DNA from: a virus | Length of the DNA: 38,937 nt | Virus record (IMG/VR): IMGVR_UViG_3300008050_009071 | Coordinates: 1 to 38,937 of that record | Reading direction: 5' to 3' (one strand) | Shown: in pieces, positions 16,981-25,425 of the stretch | Position numbering within the stretch: the stretch's first letter is position 1 | Layout of the letters: every line of letters begins with the position of its first letter | Position numbers and translations under genes: made by a program | Notes under the pieces: generated by a model | Database searches by the model: none | What the model was told of the DNA's origin: nothing | What the model saw: only the letters and a program-made list of their open reading frames with translations

Positions 16981-18153
16981 CTATTTCTCCATTGACCCAC
17001 GAATAACGCTTTCGTACTTTCCGAATATGGTTTCTAGACTGTGGGTTTTCCTGATTTTCTTTGCCAGGGTTTTTGCGGACTCTCGATAAATGTCTCGATC
17101 GCGGAGCACCTTGGCCATCTTCTTTTTGAAGTTTCCTTCTCTCGCTTCAGCCCACTTAGCACGGGTAGTAAATATGTTCTTGTCAACTCGAGATGCAGGA
17201 ATTTGGTACAGATCATACTTGACCCTCAGGAAACTATCTCCCTCTAAATATTCAGTGTATGCAGACCAGTCTGTTGCCACAATGGGAAGGCCGGCTACGG
17301 CAGCCTCGACCATTGGGAGTCCAAATCCTTCTCCGCGAGTAGCAGATAACAGAGCAGTTAGTTTTGGGCTCTTGTAGAGATTCGTCATCTCTTGACGTGT
17401 CATCGATCCATGCAGCATATAGATCTTGGGAGGATTCTTTACCTTGACACCTTTCACAACTTGCGTGAGAGTTTTTCTGACCAGCTCTCTGTCAATACTA
17501 GTTTCTCGGCCCTTGGTTGTCTTGACAACCAGTCCAACGTCGTCTGACTCATGAAACGTCTCTAGGAACCACCTGATGCTGGCAACCAGATTTTTTCTGT
17601 CTGCTGCTGGGTCATCGCTGACCATCGTTCCGATTATGAGGAAATTGTTAGATGTGGGAAGTGATTGCAATGGATCATCAGTTGGATCTTCTAAGATTTC
17701 TTCAAAATAGCCTTCCGGAACAACAACGATGGGTGTCTTTTCTCTTCCGGTCGACGAAGCCTGGAGTCCCATTTTTGCATGGGTGCTAGGCACTATTACC
17801 AAATCCATCTTTTCTCGATGAGTGGTTGCCCACTCAATGGAACATCTATCTGTCTCAACGCCGGCTGTTACTCCAATGTTGAAATGTCCCAAGCCCGGGT
17901 CCCATTCATTGGGAAGCTGGACCTGGATTGTAATGTCGAACTTCTCTTTTCCGGGAACTGACTTTTCCATTATTCGGCCATAGATACCGTTCTCGAAGTC
18001 GCTATTGACACACCACGGAGTAATTCCCCAGCCAAGAACTTGTGTTGACAGGTTCCAGTCTTTCTGGGATTCACAGAATTGAAATATCTGCCTCGAATGA
18101 ACTCCATACCCAGACATACTCAGTAGGGGCGCTCGCAATAGCACTGTTTTCAT
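16981..18153 (-). CDS. Glycosyltransferase, GT4-type (GT-B fold)
   Basis: A 390-residue glycosyltransferase of the retaining GT4 type. The E-x7-E signature is at residues 275-283 (GEGFGLPMVEAAVAGLPIVA), where the glutamates contact the nucleotide-sugar donor. The N-terminal Rossmann half opens with a Gly-rich acceptor-side loop (LLSMSGYGVHSRQIF), and residues about 100-150 contain VPSTHAK and VVVPEGY, typical of the inter-domain region. Donor and acceptor cannot be read from the sequence. The start overlaps the stop of the other GT4 gene (TAATG) with GGAGATCGGATA upstream. It is the last gene of the sugar cluster, immediately before the membrane-protein/sigma/baseplate genes. Confidence 0.9.
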   Translation of the reverse strand: MKTVLLRAPLLSMSGYGVHSRQIFQFCESQKDWNLSTQVLGWGITPWCVNSDFENGIYGRIMEKSVPGKEKFDITIQVQLPNEWDPGLGHFNIGVTAGVETDRCSIEWATTHREKMDLVIVPSTHAKMGLQASSTGREKTPIVVVPEGYFEEILEDPTDDPLQSLPTSNNFLIIGTMVSDDPAADRKNLVASIRWFLETFHESDDVGLVVKTTKGRETSIDRELVRKTLTQVVKGVKVKNPPKIYMLHGSMTRQEMTNLYKSPKLTALLSATRGEGFGLPMVEAAVAGLPIVATDWSAYTEYLEGDSFLRVKYDLYQIPASRVDKNIFTTRAKWAEAREGNFKKKMAKVLRDRDIYRESAKTLAKKIRKTHSLETIFGKYESVIRGSMEK

Positions 18154-19400
18154 TATCCGATCTCCTCAATCACAAACTTTCCATCTGTCTTCCAGTTTTC
18201 ACACAGGTCCCAAAGGGTGTCATGCCACAAGTTCACTGTTGTATCCAGGTTGAACTCTGAGAGCACGTAATTTCTAGCCTTAGTACCCAATTCCTTTCGC
18301 TTTTCAGGGCCACACGCATACATCTGGTGTAATGCACGGGCGGTTGTAGCGTTACTAACGTAGTCCTCGTAAATGTATGGAACTAATTGCGAGCCAACCA
18401 TCGATTGCATCTCAACAGGAAGAGCAATTCCGTTCTCAGACCCGTCTCTGTGATCTACAACTTGACGTGTTAAACCTCCGGTTTTGATTGCAATGACCGG
18501 TTTCCCAACCTGCATCGCCTCTAGCGTGGCCAGACCAAAGCCTTCTGCATATGCTATGTTGATGCAGCAATCTGATATGTTGTGTAAGATGTTCATCTTC
18601 TCAAACTCTACTCTCTGATTTGAGAAAACAACGCTGTCAATGATTCCCAGTCGTTCAACGATAGCCAGGAGATTGGGCCCCTCTTGGTCAACTGGATCGG
18701 TATGCATCAGAAGGGTCGCATCAGATTTTCCTTCCGATTCGAGCTTTTTCATGAAGAGTGACCATGACTCTAAAACATCGGCCGGCCTTTTCCTTCGGGC
18801 ATTTCGGTTGACCCAAAAAACAACAAAGTGATCCTTTCTTTCCGGACCCAAAATTTGAATCTTAGAGTCTCGAATGGCTGTTGGTGTCATTGGAAAGAAA
18901 AGCTCGGCTGGCAGAGCATGAGGAACGAAGTTGGCCTTTCCCGGAACTATCTCGTTGACCATCTCATACGTGAGATGACTATGGCAGTTGACCAGATCAG
19001 TGGCTTCGTAGAGAACTCGGTTGTATTCCGGCGCGGGTCTGTTGTCCCAGACGTGCCAGTATGCAATCGGGCAAATCTTGTTGATCTCGTCATGCATCTC
19101 CCAGATATAGATGAAAAACCTGGGATCTGTGAAGAGGAACAGGACATCTGGCTTTTCAGCCGCCAGCGTCTGAAGCAGCATTTCTCTGTTTCCAAACCCG
19201 TCAATTGGCTTGATAACAAAGTCCTCGTTGACCACGATCGGATCGTAATTGTCGTGCTTCATAGCCGCGCCAAACTGGCGAATTGACCAGCACCCCTTCT
19301 TCAAAAGACCGTTGATGAGAAATCGACTCTGACACCCAACCCCGCTCGTAGAAAGAGCGTGATCCGATAACATGAGGATCTTCTTTTTGTTAGTATTCAT
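18153..19400 (-). CDS. Glycosyltransferase, GT4-type (GT-B fold)
   Basis: A 415-residue GT4-type glycosyltransferase. The N-terminal domain starts with KILMLSDHALSTSGVGCQSR (a donor/acceptor Gly loop after the first strand). The C-terminal donor domain holds the E-x7-E motif at 286-294 (AEGFGLATLEAMQVGKPVIA) followed by KTGGLTRQVVDH. The middle has NRNARRKRPADVLESW, the usual conserved strand after the linker. The start at 19400 has no clear Shine-Dalgarno, unlike nearly all other genes here. The 47-base gap upstream carries a possible promoter placed so that the transcript could begin at or near the ATG. Substrates unknown; it is adjacent and overlapping with another GT4, suggesting successive transfer steps. 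Confidence 0.9.
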   Translation of the reverse strand: MNTNKKKILMLSDHALSTSGVGCQSRFLINGLLKKGCWSIRQFGAAMKHDNYDPIVVNEDFVIKPIDGFGNREMLLQTLAAEKPDVLFLFTDPRFFIYIWEMHDEINKICPIAYWHVWDNRPAPEYNRVLYEATDLVNCHSHLTYEMVNEIVPGKANFVPHALPAELFFPMTPTAIRDSKIQILGPERKDHFVVFWVNRNARRKRPADVLESWSLFMKKLESEGKSDATLLMHTDPVDQEGPNLLAIVERLGIIDSVVFSNQRVEFEKMNILHNISDCCINIAYAEGFGLATLEAMQVGKPVIAIKTGGLTRQVVDHRDGSENGIALPVEMQSMVGSQLVPYIYEDYVSNATTARALHQMYACGPEKRKELGTKARNYVLSEFNLDTTVNLWHDTLWDLCENWKTDGKFVIEEIG

Positions 19401-19447
19401 TGAAACTATACTATTACGGGCGAGCGCAACAGTAAACGTCTAAATGA
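19401..19447 (-). promoter_or_regulatory. Possible sigma-70-like promoter giving a near-leaderless transcript
   Basis: In this gap, on the minus strand, TTTACT (four of six matches to TTGACA) is followed after 17 bases by TAGTAT (four of six matches to TATAAT), and then seven bases to the ATG of the downstream GT4 gene. That would place initiation at or next to the start codon. No GGAG-type ribosome site precedes this ATG. Each box is a weak match and the gap is AT-mixed, so this may be chance. Confidence 0.25.
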
Positions 19448-20359
19448 TTAGATCTTGCAGTTGTCGGTGCCAGCAAACTCACAAAATCTGCAGCTATATC
19501 GATTCTTGAGTGCCATTCCGCGATCCATCAACCGGATCATGCTGGACACCTTCTTCTTAGCTCTTTCCATCATCTTTGGTCCAGATGATACCTCAACAAT
19601 GTCCACCGATTTTCTGGGTTTTCCGGACTTCATGGGCTGAACATCTCGCTTCAGGAGAACGAAAGCGGCCTGGACTTTTGATGATGGCAGGCCTGTCTTT
19701 TTCATCCAGTAGATCTTGTAGAGGATGATCTGGAATTGTGTTAGCTCATCCTTCTTTTTGTCTGATCTCCAACCGGCTGGACCAGATGTTTTCCAATCGA
19801 TGACAACATTCTTTCCGCTCGGGAGTTCAAGAACGCAGTCGATGAATCCCTTGAAGTGGCCAACCTCTCCTTCAATCGGGCTGTAGATTCGATACTCTGC
19901 AGACAAAGGCTTCCAGCCCGGCCAGGTCTCATCAAGAAACTCCGGAAGCCCGGTCAAGGCATTCTTCGCCGAATCCAGCCAACCTTGCAAATGAACATGC
20001 TTGTACTTCCAGTCTTGACTCAGTGCACGGGCTGTCTGGGCTTTGATGAATTCGGGTGTATCAAACCCATTCTTTTTCCACGCAGCTCGTATCTTTTTGT
20101 ACACTGCCTCCAGATCGATTGTTCTGGTTTTCAAAAATCCTTCGGCAGCTTCATGAACAATGGTTCCGTAATCAAGATAGGGACTGATGTCGTTTTCTTT
20201 CTTCTTCTCGATGTACAACAACTTGTGTCGCCACGGGCAAGAAGCCCAGGTGCTAACCTCTGAATATGAAACGTGCGGCTTTCCATTTTTCAGAAGGGGT
20301 AGGGACTTGTCTATTGCTGGTTCTTTTCTCATCAAGCTTATTGTATCAGGTTTAGACAC
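19448..20359 (-). CDS. PD-(D/E)XK nuclease with Fe-S cysteines, Cas4/AddB/RecB-like
   Basis: A 303-residue nuclease of the PD-(D/E)XK superfamily. Motifs in order: SYSEVSTWASCPWRHKLLY with Cys41, GTIVHEAAEGFL (His motif), GFIDCVLEL (Asp), VIDWKTS (D-x-K catalytic motif) and QFQIILYKIYW (Q-x-x-x-Y). The C-terminus has Cys290, Cys293 and Cys301 (CRFCEFAGTDNC). One N-terminal plus three C-terminal cysteines is the arrangement that binds a 4Fe-4S cluster in Cas4 and AddB nucleases. Such enzymes process DNA ends in recombination or replication. The start is a GTG at 20359 (an in-frame stop lies just upstream) without a clear ribosome site; an ATG at 20332 is possible. It is the one non-carbohydrate gene within the sugar cluster. 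Confidence 0.9.
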   Translation of the reverse strand: MSKPDTISLMRKEPAIDKSLPLLKNGKPHVSYSEVSTWASCPWRHKLLYIEKKKENDISPYLDYGTIVHEAAEGFLKTRTIDLEAVYKKIRAAWKKNGFDTPEFIKAQTARALSQDWKYKHVHLQGWLDSAKNALTGLPEFLDETWPGWKPLSAEYRIYSPIEGEVGHFKGFIDCVLELPSGKNVVIDWKTSGPAGWRSDKKKDELTQFQIILYKIYWMKKTGLPSSKVQAAFVLLKRDVQPMKSGKPRKSVDIVEVSSGPKMMERAKKKVSSMIRLMDRGMALKNRYSCRFCEFAGTDNCKI

Positions 20360-20369
20360 AATTTACACG

Positions 20370-21326
20370 TCAGATCTCTGACACCGCTCGACCGGTCAAT
20401 TTTTCCCAATCCTTTTGAGGGCGGACCTCGAGATTCTTCTCCCAGACAGCCGACATCACTTTCGGATCGATGCCCAATTGACGGGCAACAAAGATGAGTG
20501 CATTGAGATCTTTCACAAAACAGCTTCCGCCAAATCCAAAAACAGCTTCGCCAGTATCATCTGACGGCATTGGTCCCGGGACCTTCCAGTGGGACTTTCC
20601 GAGGCGCTCGTCTCGAGTTGCAACCTCAATGACTTCATCGTAGTCGATGCCGAAACCCTTTTCATCAAGGGCAGTGCAGACCTGATACAACTCATTTGCC
20701 AGGGAAACCTTGGCAGCAAGATGTATGTTTGTCACATACTTGACCATCTCAGCAGTGGTTGAAGTTGTTTTGACAATGGGAACATTTGGGAAGTATCGCT
20801 GGTACAGATTTCGGACCTTGTTGATCTGCGGCCGGTCGCCACCCAGAACAATTCGGTCTTGATCTCTCATATCTTCCAGAGCTGTTGCTTCGCGAAGAAA
20901 CTCCGGGTTGAAAATCACTGACAGGGACTTACCGTATTTGATATTCCACAGACGAGTATAGCCGGGCGGAACTGTTGATTTGATGACAGCAATTCTTTCC
21001 GAGTCCTCTGTCGCCAATTCGCTCAAAACGGAGTCCAAAATTGAAAGATCAGCAAACCCATCGGGCTTCATCGGAGTGGGCAGACACAAAAAGAAGATGC
21101 CTGAGAATGACGGATTCAGTTCACAAGACTTGGCAAACTCCTTTGTGGAGTATTGTGGCTGCGACTTGATGTAGCTTTTGTACAGCTGTTGGGATCTTGG
21201 GTCCACGCCGCCTGGAGAAACCTTGTCGGACTTATCATACACAAGTACCCTGGCGCCCTTCTCGGAAAAGACTGTCGTGAGCGATCCGCCCACAAATCCT
21301 TGTCCAATTACTGCTATAGATTTCAT
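20370..21326 (-). CDS. UDP-glucose/nucleotide-sugar 6-dehydrogenase-like, lacking the C-terminal domain
   Basis: A 318-residue member of the UDP-glucose/GDP-mannose dehydrogenase family, which oxidises a nucleotide hexose to the uronate in two NAD-dependent steps. Visible elements: GQGFVGGSL (NAD loop, residues 8-16), FLCLPTPMKPDG, KSTVPPGYT, FNPEFLREA with Glu145, VKYVTNIHLAAKVSLANE with Lys206, and FGGSCFVKDLNAL with the catalytic Cys269 and Lys273. The catalytic set appears complete. The protein stops just after the central helical linker, so the C-terminal UDP-binding Rossmann domain found in the usual 390-450-residue enzymes is missing. It directly follows the epimerase gene with AAAGGAGGAGTAA as a strong ribosome site, consistent with UDP-Glc to UDP-GlcA and on to UDP-GalA. 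Confidence 0.88.
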   Translation of the reverse strand: MKSIAVIGQGFVGGSLTTVFSEKGARVLVYDKSDKVSPGGVDPRSQQLYKSYIKSQPQYSTKEFAKSCELNPSFSGIFFLCLPTPMKPDGFADLSILDSVLSELATEDSERIAVIKSTVPPGYTRLWNIKYGKSLSVIFNPEFLREATALEDMRDQDRIVLGGDRPQINKVRNLYQRYFPNVPIVKTTSTTAEMVKYVTNIHLAAKVSLANELYQVCTALDEKGFGIDYDEVIEVATRDERLGKSHWKVPGPMPSDDTGEAVFGFGGSCFVKDLNALIFVARQLGIDPKVMSAVWEKNLEVRPQKDWEKLTGRAVSEI

Positions 21327-22199
21327 TTACTCCTCCTTTAGATTCTTGCAAAACTCTGCAACGTATTCTGGCAAGCTTCTTTCCGGTTGCCAGGATGTAT
21401 GATCAGCTATCAAGGATGCGTCAGCAAGTGTATTACGAGCTTCGCCTGGCCTCTTTGGCAAATATATCTTGGTGCCGCCGAACATATCGGCGAGCTGGTT
21501 GATGGAGTAGTTAACTCCGGTTCCGATATTGAAAATCCAAGTGCTGTCGTTTTCACTCCAATCCTTTTCTCCAAGTGCAGCAAATCCCTTGACAATGTCG
21601 TACACATGAGTGAAGTCGCGGCGTTGCTCTCCGTCATCAGTTACAGTCAAAGGCTCACCCCGGGTCGTCTGGCCTTCAAATATCGCTACGATTGTAGCCC
21701 ATTTTCCAGTTGTTGGCTGGCGGGCTCCATACACATTGAAGAATCTGGCGGCCACAGTACTGACCCCGAAAACCTCATGATAAAGTTGACACACTTGTTC
21801 GCCTGTGTATTTTGCAAAAGCGTACGGATTCAAAAACGGGCCCGCGTATGCAGACGATGATCCGGCATAGACAATCCGGCATTTCAGTTTTCGGGCCAGT
21901 TCACACACTGCGGCCGTTCCCATGATGTCATTTGACAAATACTCCAGCGGAATCTCAAATGAGGGCTGGATTCGAGCAAATGCTGCCAAGTGATAGATGA
22001 CATCATAGTCTGGATGATCGTGATCACAGATTTGTCGAACATCATTTTTCGTATAGCACACGTCGCTTCTCATGTATTTTTCTGATGATGACTCAGTGCT
22101 AAGATTGTCCCACACATATACTGCGTGTCCCAAATCCCTCAGATGATCAACCAGATGGGATCCAATGAATCCCAGACCTCCTGTAACTAACACTTTCAT
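21327..22199 (-). CDS. NAD-dependent sugar epimerase/dehydratase (UDP-hexose 4-epimerase-like)
   Basis: A 290-residue extended short-chain dehydrogenase. TGGLGFIGSH at residues 6-15 is the NAD-binding loop, DNLSTE at 31-36 follows strand 2, and IYHLAAFARI at 68-77 is the typical strand-4 motif. The active site is SSSAYAG (114-120) with Tyr126 and Lys130 in NPYAFAKYTGE, and RFFNVYGARQ (152-161) and RDFTHVYDIV (195-204) are the substrate-side motifs of UDP-Glc/GlcNAc/GlcA 4-epimerases. Exact substrate specificity is not readable. A UDP-xylose synthase is less likely because its usual CYDEGKR-type active site is absent. With the dehydrogenase next door, UDP-glucuronate 4-epimerisation is a reasonable guess. 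The ribosome site is ACGGAGGATTC. Confidence 0.9.
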   Translation of the reverse strand: MKVLVTGGLGFIGSHLVDHLRDLGHAVYVWDNLSTESSSEKYMRSDVCYTKNDVRQICDHDHPDYDVIYHLAAFARIQPSFEIPLEYLSNDIMGTAAVCELARKLKCRIVYAGSSSAYAGPFLNPYAFAKYTGEQVCQLYHEVFGVSTVAARFFNVYGARQPTTGKWATIVAIFEGQTTRGEPLTVTDDGEQRRDFTHVYDIVKGFAALGEKDWSENDSTWIFNIGTGVNYSINQLADMFGGTKIYLPKRPGEARNTLADASLIADHTSWQPERSLPEYVAEFCKNLKEE

Positions 22200-22210
22200 G
22201 AATCCTCCGT

Positions 22211-23107
22211 CTACAGCTGTTGAATCAGCTCCCTGTACTTTTCATATCCCGCCGGAAGAACCAGATCTTCAACCACTGGAACTGATGGCGTAGCAAGGGT
22301 TACATCCTCGTTGATTGATGCCGGCGGCAATACTTGCTCGGCGATGCCAACAGATCGTGACACCATCGGAATGTTCAGTAAGCCACACTCCACAAAAGAC
22401 TGTGGGCCGCCTTCGAACCTAGCAGTAACTGGATACAAGTCAAGAGTCTGATACAGTTCGTTTAGAGTTGGCTGTTCTGCCATTTCGAAATAGGTGTAAA
22501 GAATCCCAGCGCTTTCGAGTCTTGAAATGATGTATTGGCGGCGCCAGCCACCCAAAACAACATGAAGATCCTTATCTTTCTGCCAGACTTCCAGAGCATC
22601 GGCCAAAATGTCCGGACCCTTTTCCAACTTGGGTGATACAAGATCATGCCCCTCTGTGTCTCTTTGAAACGATCCGACTAAAAAGGCGTTTGCCGGAAGT
22701 CCATGCTTTTTCCTGAGGTTTTGTTTGCTATCTGTTTGTTTCCAGATTTTTTGATTGGCCCAGAACGGGAACATAACGATGGGTTTGTTCGTTAGCTGGG
22801 CCACATGAATACGCGTATGTGAATTCGGAACATGATAGACGTCAGTAAACCTATCACGATCGTTAAACTCGGCGACCTCGTGAGGCCCAAACTTTTCTGG
22901 AACTAAGTGATGGATGGTTGTTATAACACGTTTGGAAGCAAGAATGCTCGGATCAATTTTTCGATAACACCAGTCTGCAAGAAGCCATACAACGTCGGAT
23001 TCATGTGGATTGAGTACACTGATATCTTCATTGTCTTGATTCCACTCAGCGACAAACCGATCTACGATCCAGTTTTCCCCGGGAGCCAAGACGAAAACTT
23101 TTCTCAT
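22211..23107 (-). CDS. Glycosyltransferase, GT-B/GT4-like
   Basis: A 298-residue GT-B-like glycosyltransferase, shorter than the typical 350-400. The N-terminal half is compact (RKVFVLAPGENWIVDRFVAE, ITTIHHLVPEKFG, VYHVPNSHTR). The C-terminal half shows VGSFQRDTEG, EKGPDILADAL, the donor-site E-x7-E at 232-240 (EGGPQSFVECGLLNIPMVS) and a following Gly/Glu turn (SVGIAEQVL). This matches the GT4 pattern. It overlaps the carbamoyltransferase stop by four bases, suggesting coupled expression. Donor and acceptor are unknown. Confidence 0.85.
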   Translation of the reverse strand: MRKVFVLAPGENWIVDRFVAEWNQDNEDISVLNPHESDVVWLLADWCYRKIDPSILASKRVITTIHHLVPEKFGPHEVAEFNDRDRFTDVYHVPNSHTRIHVAQLTNKPIVMFPFWANQKIWKQTDSKQNLRKKHGLPANAFLVGSFQRDTEGHDLVSPKLEKGPDILADALEVWQKDKDLHVVLGGWRRQYIISRLESAGILYTYFEMAEQPTLNELYQTLDLYPVTARFEGGPQSFVECGLLNIPMVSRSVGIAEQVLPPASINEDVTLATPSVPVVEDLVLPAGYEKYRELIQQL

Positions 23108-24759
23108 TGGGTCACCTCTTTCTTTTTCGAGATCAAGATTTTCTCAGAGCTGATGTACAAATCGTCGATATCTGTTCCCAGGAAGCAGTTCAATGCATGC
23201 CCTGGCGTTTCACAAATTGGTTCTCGGTCATTAAAGCTGGTGTTCAACAGTATGGGAACTCCGGTCTTTTCTTCCCACTTTTTCAGCAAGCTATAGTACC
23301 ACGGATTGTCCTTCTCGGATACTGTTTGTAGCCGGGCAGATCCATCATGGTGACAGATTGCTGGAACTTGATCCTGCTTATCATCACGAATAGGCATCAC
23401 ATACTGCATGTATGGGCTGTTAACATCGTGGGTGAACCAATCAGTCACCTTTTCTCGCAAAATTGATGGTGCAAAGGGCCGGAACCACTGGCGATGCTTG
23501 ACCTTCAAGTTGACAATATTTTTCATCTCAGGATTTCGTGGGTCTGCTAGAATACTTCGATTGCCAAGGGCGCGGCGGCCAGACTCAGATCCCTCGTTGA
23601 AAACAGAAACGATGTGTCCCTTCTCCAGGAGGTTACAGACGTCATCAATCTCAACATTGAACTTTGTGTGCATCCCGCTGGTCATAACGCAATCTAAGAA
23701 TCCCTCATCAATCGGCCAGGTTTCCCCAAGATAGGGAGAGCAATTGTCTTCCCATGCAATTCTTGGGTTCCTTAGCACTGAATGATACACATACTGTGCT
23801 GCACCAATACTGAGGCCTCCATCGTACGGGACGGGTGGGATGTATACATTCCATCCCATGTCAGTATACTTTCGGTAGAGTTGACCCATTGCAACTGAGT
23901 TTAGGGCAACCCCTCCTGATGTGCAGATGTTCTTCTGTCCGGTCCAGGAGCTGGTGGCGAGTGTTACAAACTCATCTAAGAGTCGCTCTGTTGCGGCTTG
24001 AAGGCCTGCTGCCAAGTCAAAGAGATTCTTTTCGTTTTCGTCTGCCAGCTTTGCCCATCGATCAAGATACGGATGGGTTGGATCTTTTCCGGCGACGTAT
24101 GCTCCGATGGGCTGTGTGGGCGGCTTCATTCCGGCGGGTATCACATCAGCTGTTAGCATTTTGTAGAAGTCATCGGAAAATCGGGTCGGGTCTCCGAAAG
24201 CAGCCATTGCCATGATGGTCCCTTCTTGACCCCCAAGTGGCCAGCCATTCTGGAGCTTGAAAACGTAACGAGTCACTCTTGACCAAACACCGCCAATGTT
24301 GATGGCACGTGGGCTGAAGTAACATCGATTTTGTACGTCTAGTCCTTCACCGCTCCAAACTGCCATGGCGGACTCGACTCCCTCCTTGTTCTCAACACCG
24401 CCGCCGTCAATTGTAAAAATAAGAGCTTCTTCAAAATCAGAGGAAAAGAAGGCGTTGCATGCATGAGCAGCATGGTGAGGAACCACTGTTATGTTTCCGC
24501 CGTTCTTAGATACAGCTTGCCGAACAGACTCTAGGCTTTCCTGGAATTTTTCATACTTTTGCACCGGATACACGATTGCAAGCTCAGAGATGCTTTCATA
24601 ATCCGGATATCGCTCCATCAGAAACTTTAGTGAATCACTTGGTGCACACTTTTCCCGAGAGTACCTTTCAAACTCCGCGTGAATAACGGGCTTTCCGTCA
24701 TGGAGAACCACAAACGAAGAATCGTGACCTGACCAGCATCCTGCTATTTTCTGAACCAT
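23104..24759 (-). CDS. O-carbamoyltransferase, NodU/CmcH (TobZ) family
   Basis: A 551-residue carbamoyltransferase from the ATG at 24759, which lies two bases after the previous stop with AGAGAGTAAC upstream. An in-frame ATG at 24780 would overlap the methyltransferase gene and its AGGAA is too far away. The N-terminal Kae1-like domain has GCWSGHDSSFVVLHDG and the metal/ATP signature VVPHHAAHACNAFF, plus FTIDGGGVENKEG. The central NICTSGGVALNSVAMGQLYR is the second nucleotide-binding signature. The C-terminal YrdC-like part shows NEGSESGRRALGNRSILADP and HRQWFRPFAPSIL. The family transfers carbamoyl from carbamoyl phosphate via carbamoyl-AMP to a hydroxyl of a sugar or nodulation factor. Here it presumably decorates the sugar made or transferred by its neighbours. 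Length fits the family. Confidence 0.93.
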   Translation of the reverse strand: MVQKIAGCWSGHDSSFVVLHDGKPVIHAEFERYSREKCAPSDSLKFLMERYPDYESISELAIVYPVQKYEKFQESLESVRQAVSKNGGNITVVPHHAAHACNAFFSSDFEEALIFTIDGGGVENKEGVESAMAVWSGEGLDVQNRCYFSPRAINIGGVWSRVTRYVFKLQNGWPLGGQEGTIMAMAAFGDPTRFSDDFYKMLTADVIPAGMKPPTQPIGAYVAGKDPTHPYLDRWAKLADENEKNLFDLAAGLQAATERLLDEFVTLATSSWTGQKNICTSGGVALNSVAMGQLYRKYTDMGWNVYIPPVPYDGGLSIGAAQYVYHSVLRNPRIAWEDNCSPYLGETWPIDEGFLDCVMTSGMHTKFNVEIDDVCNLLEKGHIVSVFNEGSESGRRALGNRSILADPRNPEMKNIVNLKVKHRQWFRPFAPSILREKVTDWFTHDVNSPYMQYVMPIRDDKQDQVPAICHHDGSARLQTVSEKDNPWYYSLLKKWEEKTGVPILLNTSFNDREPICETPGHALNCFLGTDIDDLYISSEKILISKKKEVTQ

Positions 24760-24760
24760 G

Positions 24761-25390
24761 TTACTCTCTTGTGTTGACATCTAGATCAACGATAATTCCT
24801 TCCCAATCCAGCAAAGCCTCGAAGCTTGTGTTTCCAAACTGTGTTCCTGGCGGTAGCCCAATGTAGTGAATCGAAAACGGCGTTGCAGTTTTTGACAGAG
24901 AAGCCATCCACTTTTTGACGGCAGCTCTAACCTCTTCGAAAGCTCCAAAATCATCAAACACAAATGTCTTGACCCCACACTGTAAGGCAGATTCAATGTC
25001 GTAGCTGACACAATCTTCAGTATGAACTGCATCAATTATTGCCAGATCAAACTCTCGGGTTGACATAGCTTCTCGAAACTCCGGATCATACAGATCGTGA
25101 TTCAATGCCTCAACGTTGTCGAACCCAAGATTTTCAATTGCCTCACAGTTTTCTGGCCTAAAATCGATTGAAACAAGCTTTGAAACAAGAGGGGCAATCA
25201 CACATGTTGTATGACCCTGGGCACCACCAATCTCGAGAAGATGCTTCTTAGGTTTGCCTGTCAAATATTGCATCAGCCCTATTTTCCACATTCGAGACGT
25301 TGTGGTTTTCCACTCAAACTTATCAGGAACAGTGATCAGCTTCTGGCATGCAGCGTTGATATCAGATGGTGTTACGTCGTGTGTCATCAT
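24761..25390 (-). CDS. Class I SAM-dependent methyltransferase-like protein
   Basis: A 209-residue Rossmann-like protein. LLEIGGAQGHTT at residues 51-62 is motif I of class I methyltransferases, LVSIDFRPENCEAIENLG is motif II, and FDLAIIDAVHTEDCVSYDIE followed by VKTFVFDDFG is the motif IV/V region seen in the Methyltransf_24-type group, which often modifies small molecules or sugars. The acceptor is unknown. The start is an ATGATG pair at 25390 with AGGATAATGTC upstream, after a 35-base gap. It is closely spaced with the carbamoyltransferase that follows, so O-methylation and O-carbamoylation may act on the same glycan. Confidence 0.85.
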   Translation of the reverse strand: MMTHDVTPSDINAACQKLITVPDKFEWKTTTSRMWKIGLMQYLTGKPKKHLLEIGGAQGHTTCVIAPLVSKLVSIDFRPENCEAIENLGFDNVEALNHDLYDPEFREAMSTREFDLAIIDAVHTEDCVSYDIESALQCGVKTFVFDDFGAFEEVRAAVKKWMASLSKTATPFSIHYIGLPPGTQFGNTSFEALLDWEGIIVDLDVNTRE

Positions 25391-25425
25391 GACATTATCC
25401 TATGAAAGAATGTGAAAATGTAACC

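Noticed and set aside
18828-19286. Plus-strand 152-codon frame opposite a GT4 gene
   Set aside because: Antisense shadow; the minus-strand frame carries the E-x7-E donor motif.
19448-20359. Interpretation as a CRISPR Cas4
   Set aside because: No cas1, cas2, effector gene or repeat-spacer array is present; phage recombination nucleases share the same motifs.
23104-24780. Longer start for the carbamoyltransferase at 24780
   Set aside because: It would overlap the methyltransferase by 20 bases and its AGGAA is about 15 bases away; the ATG at 24759 is better placed.
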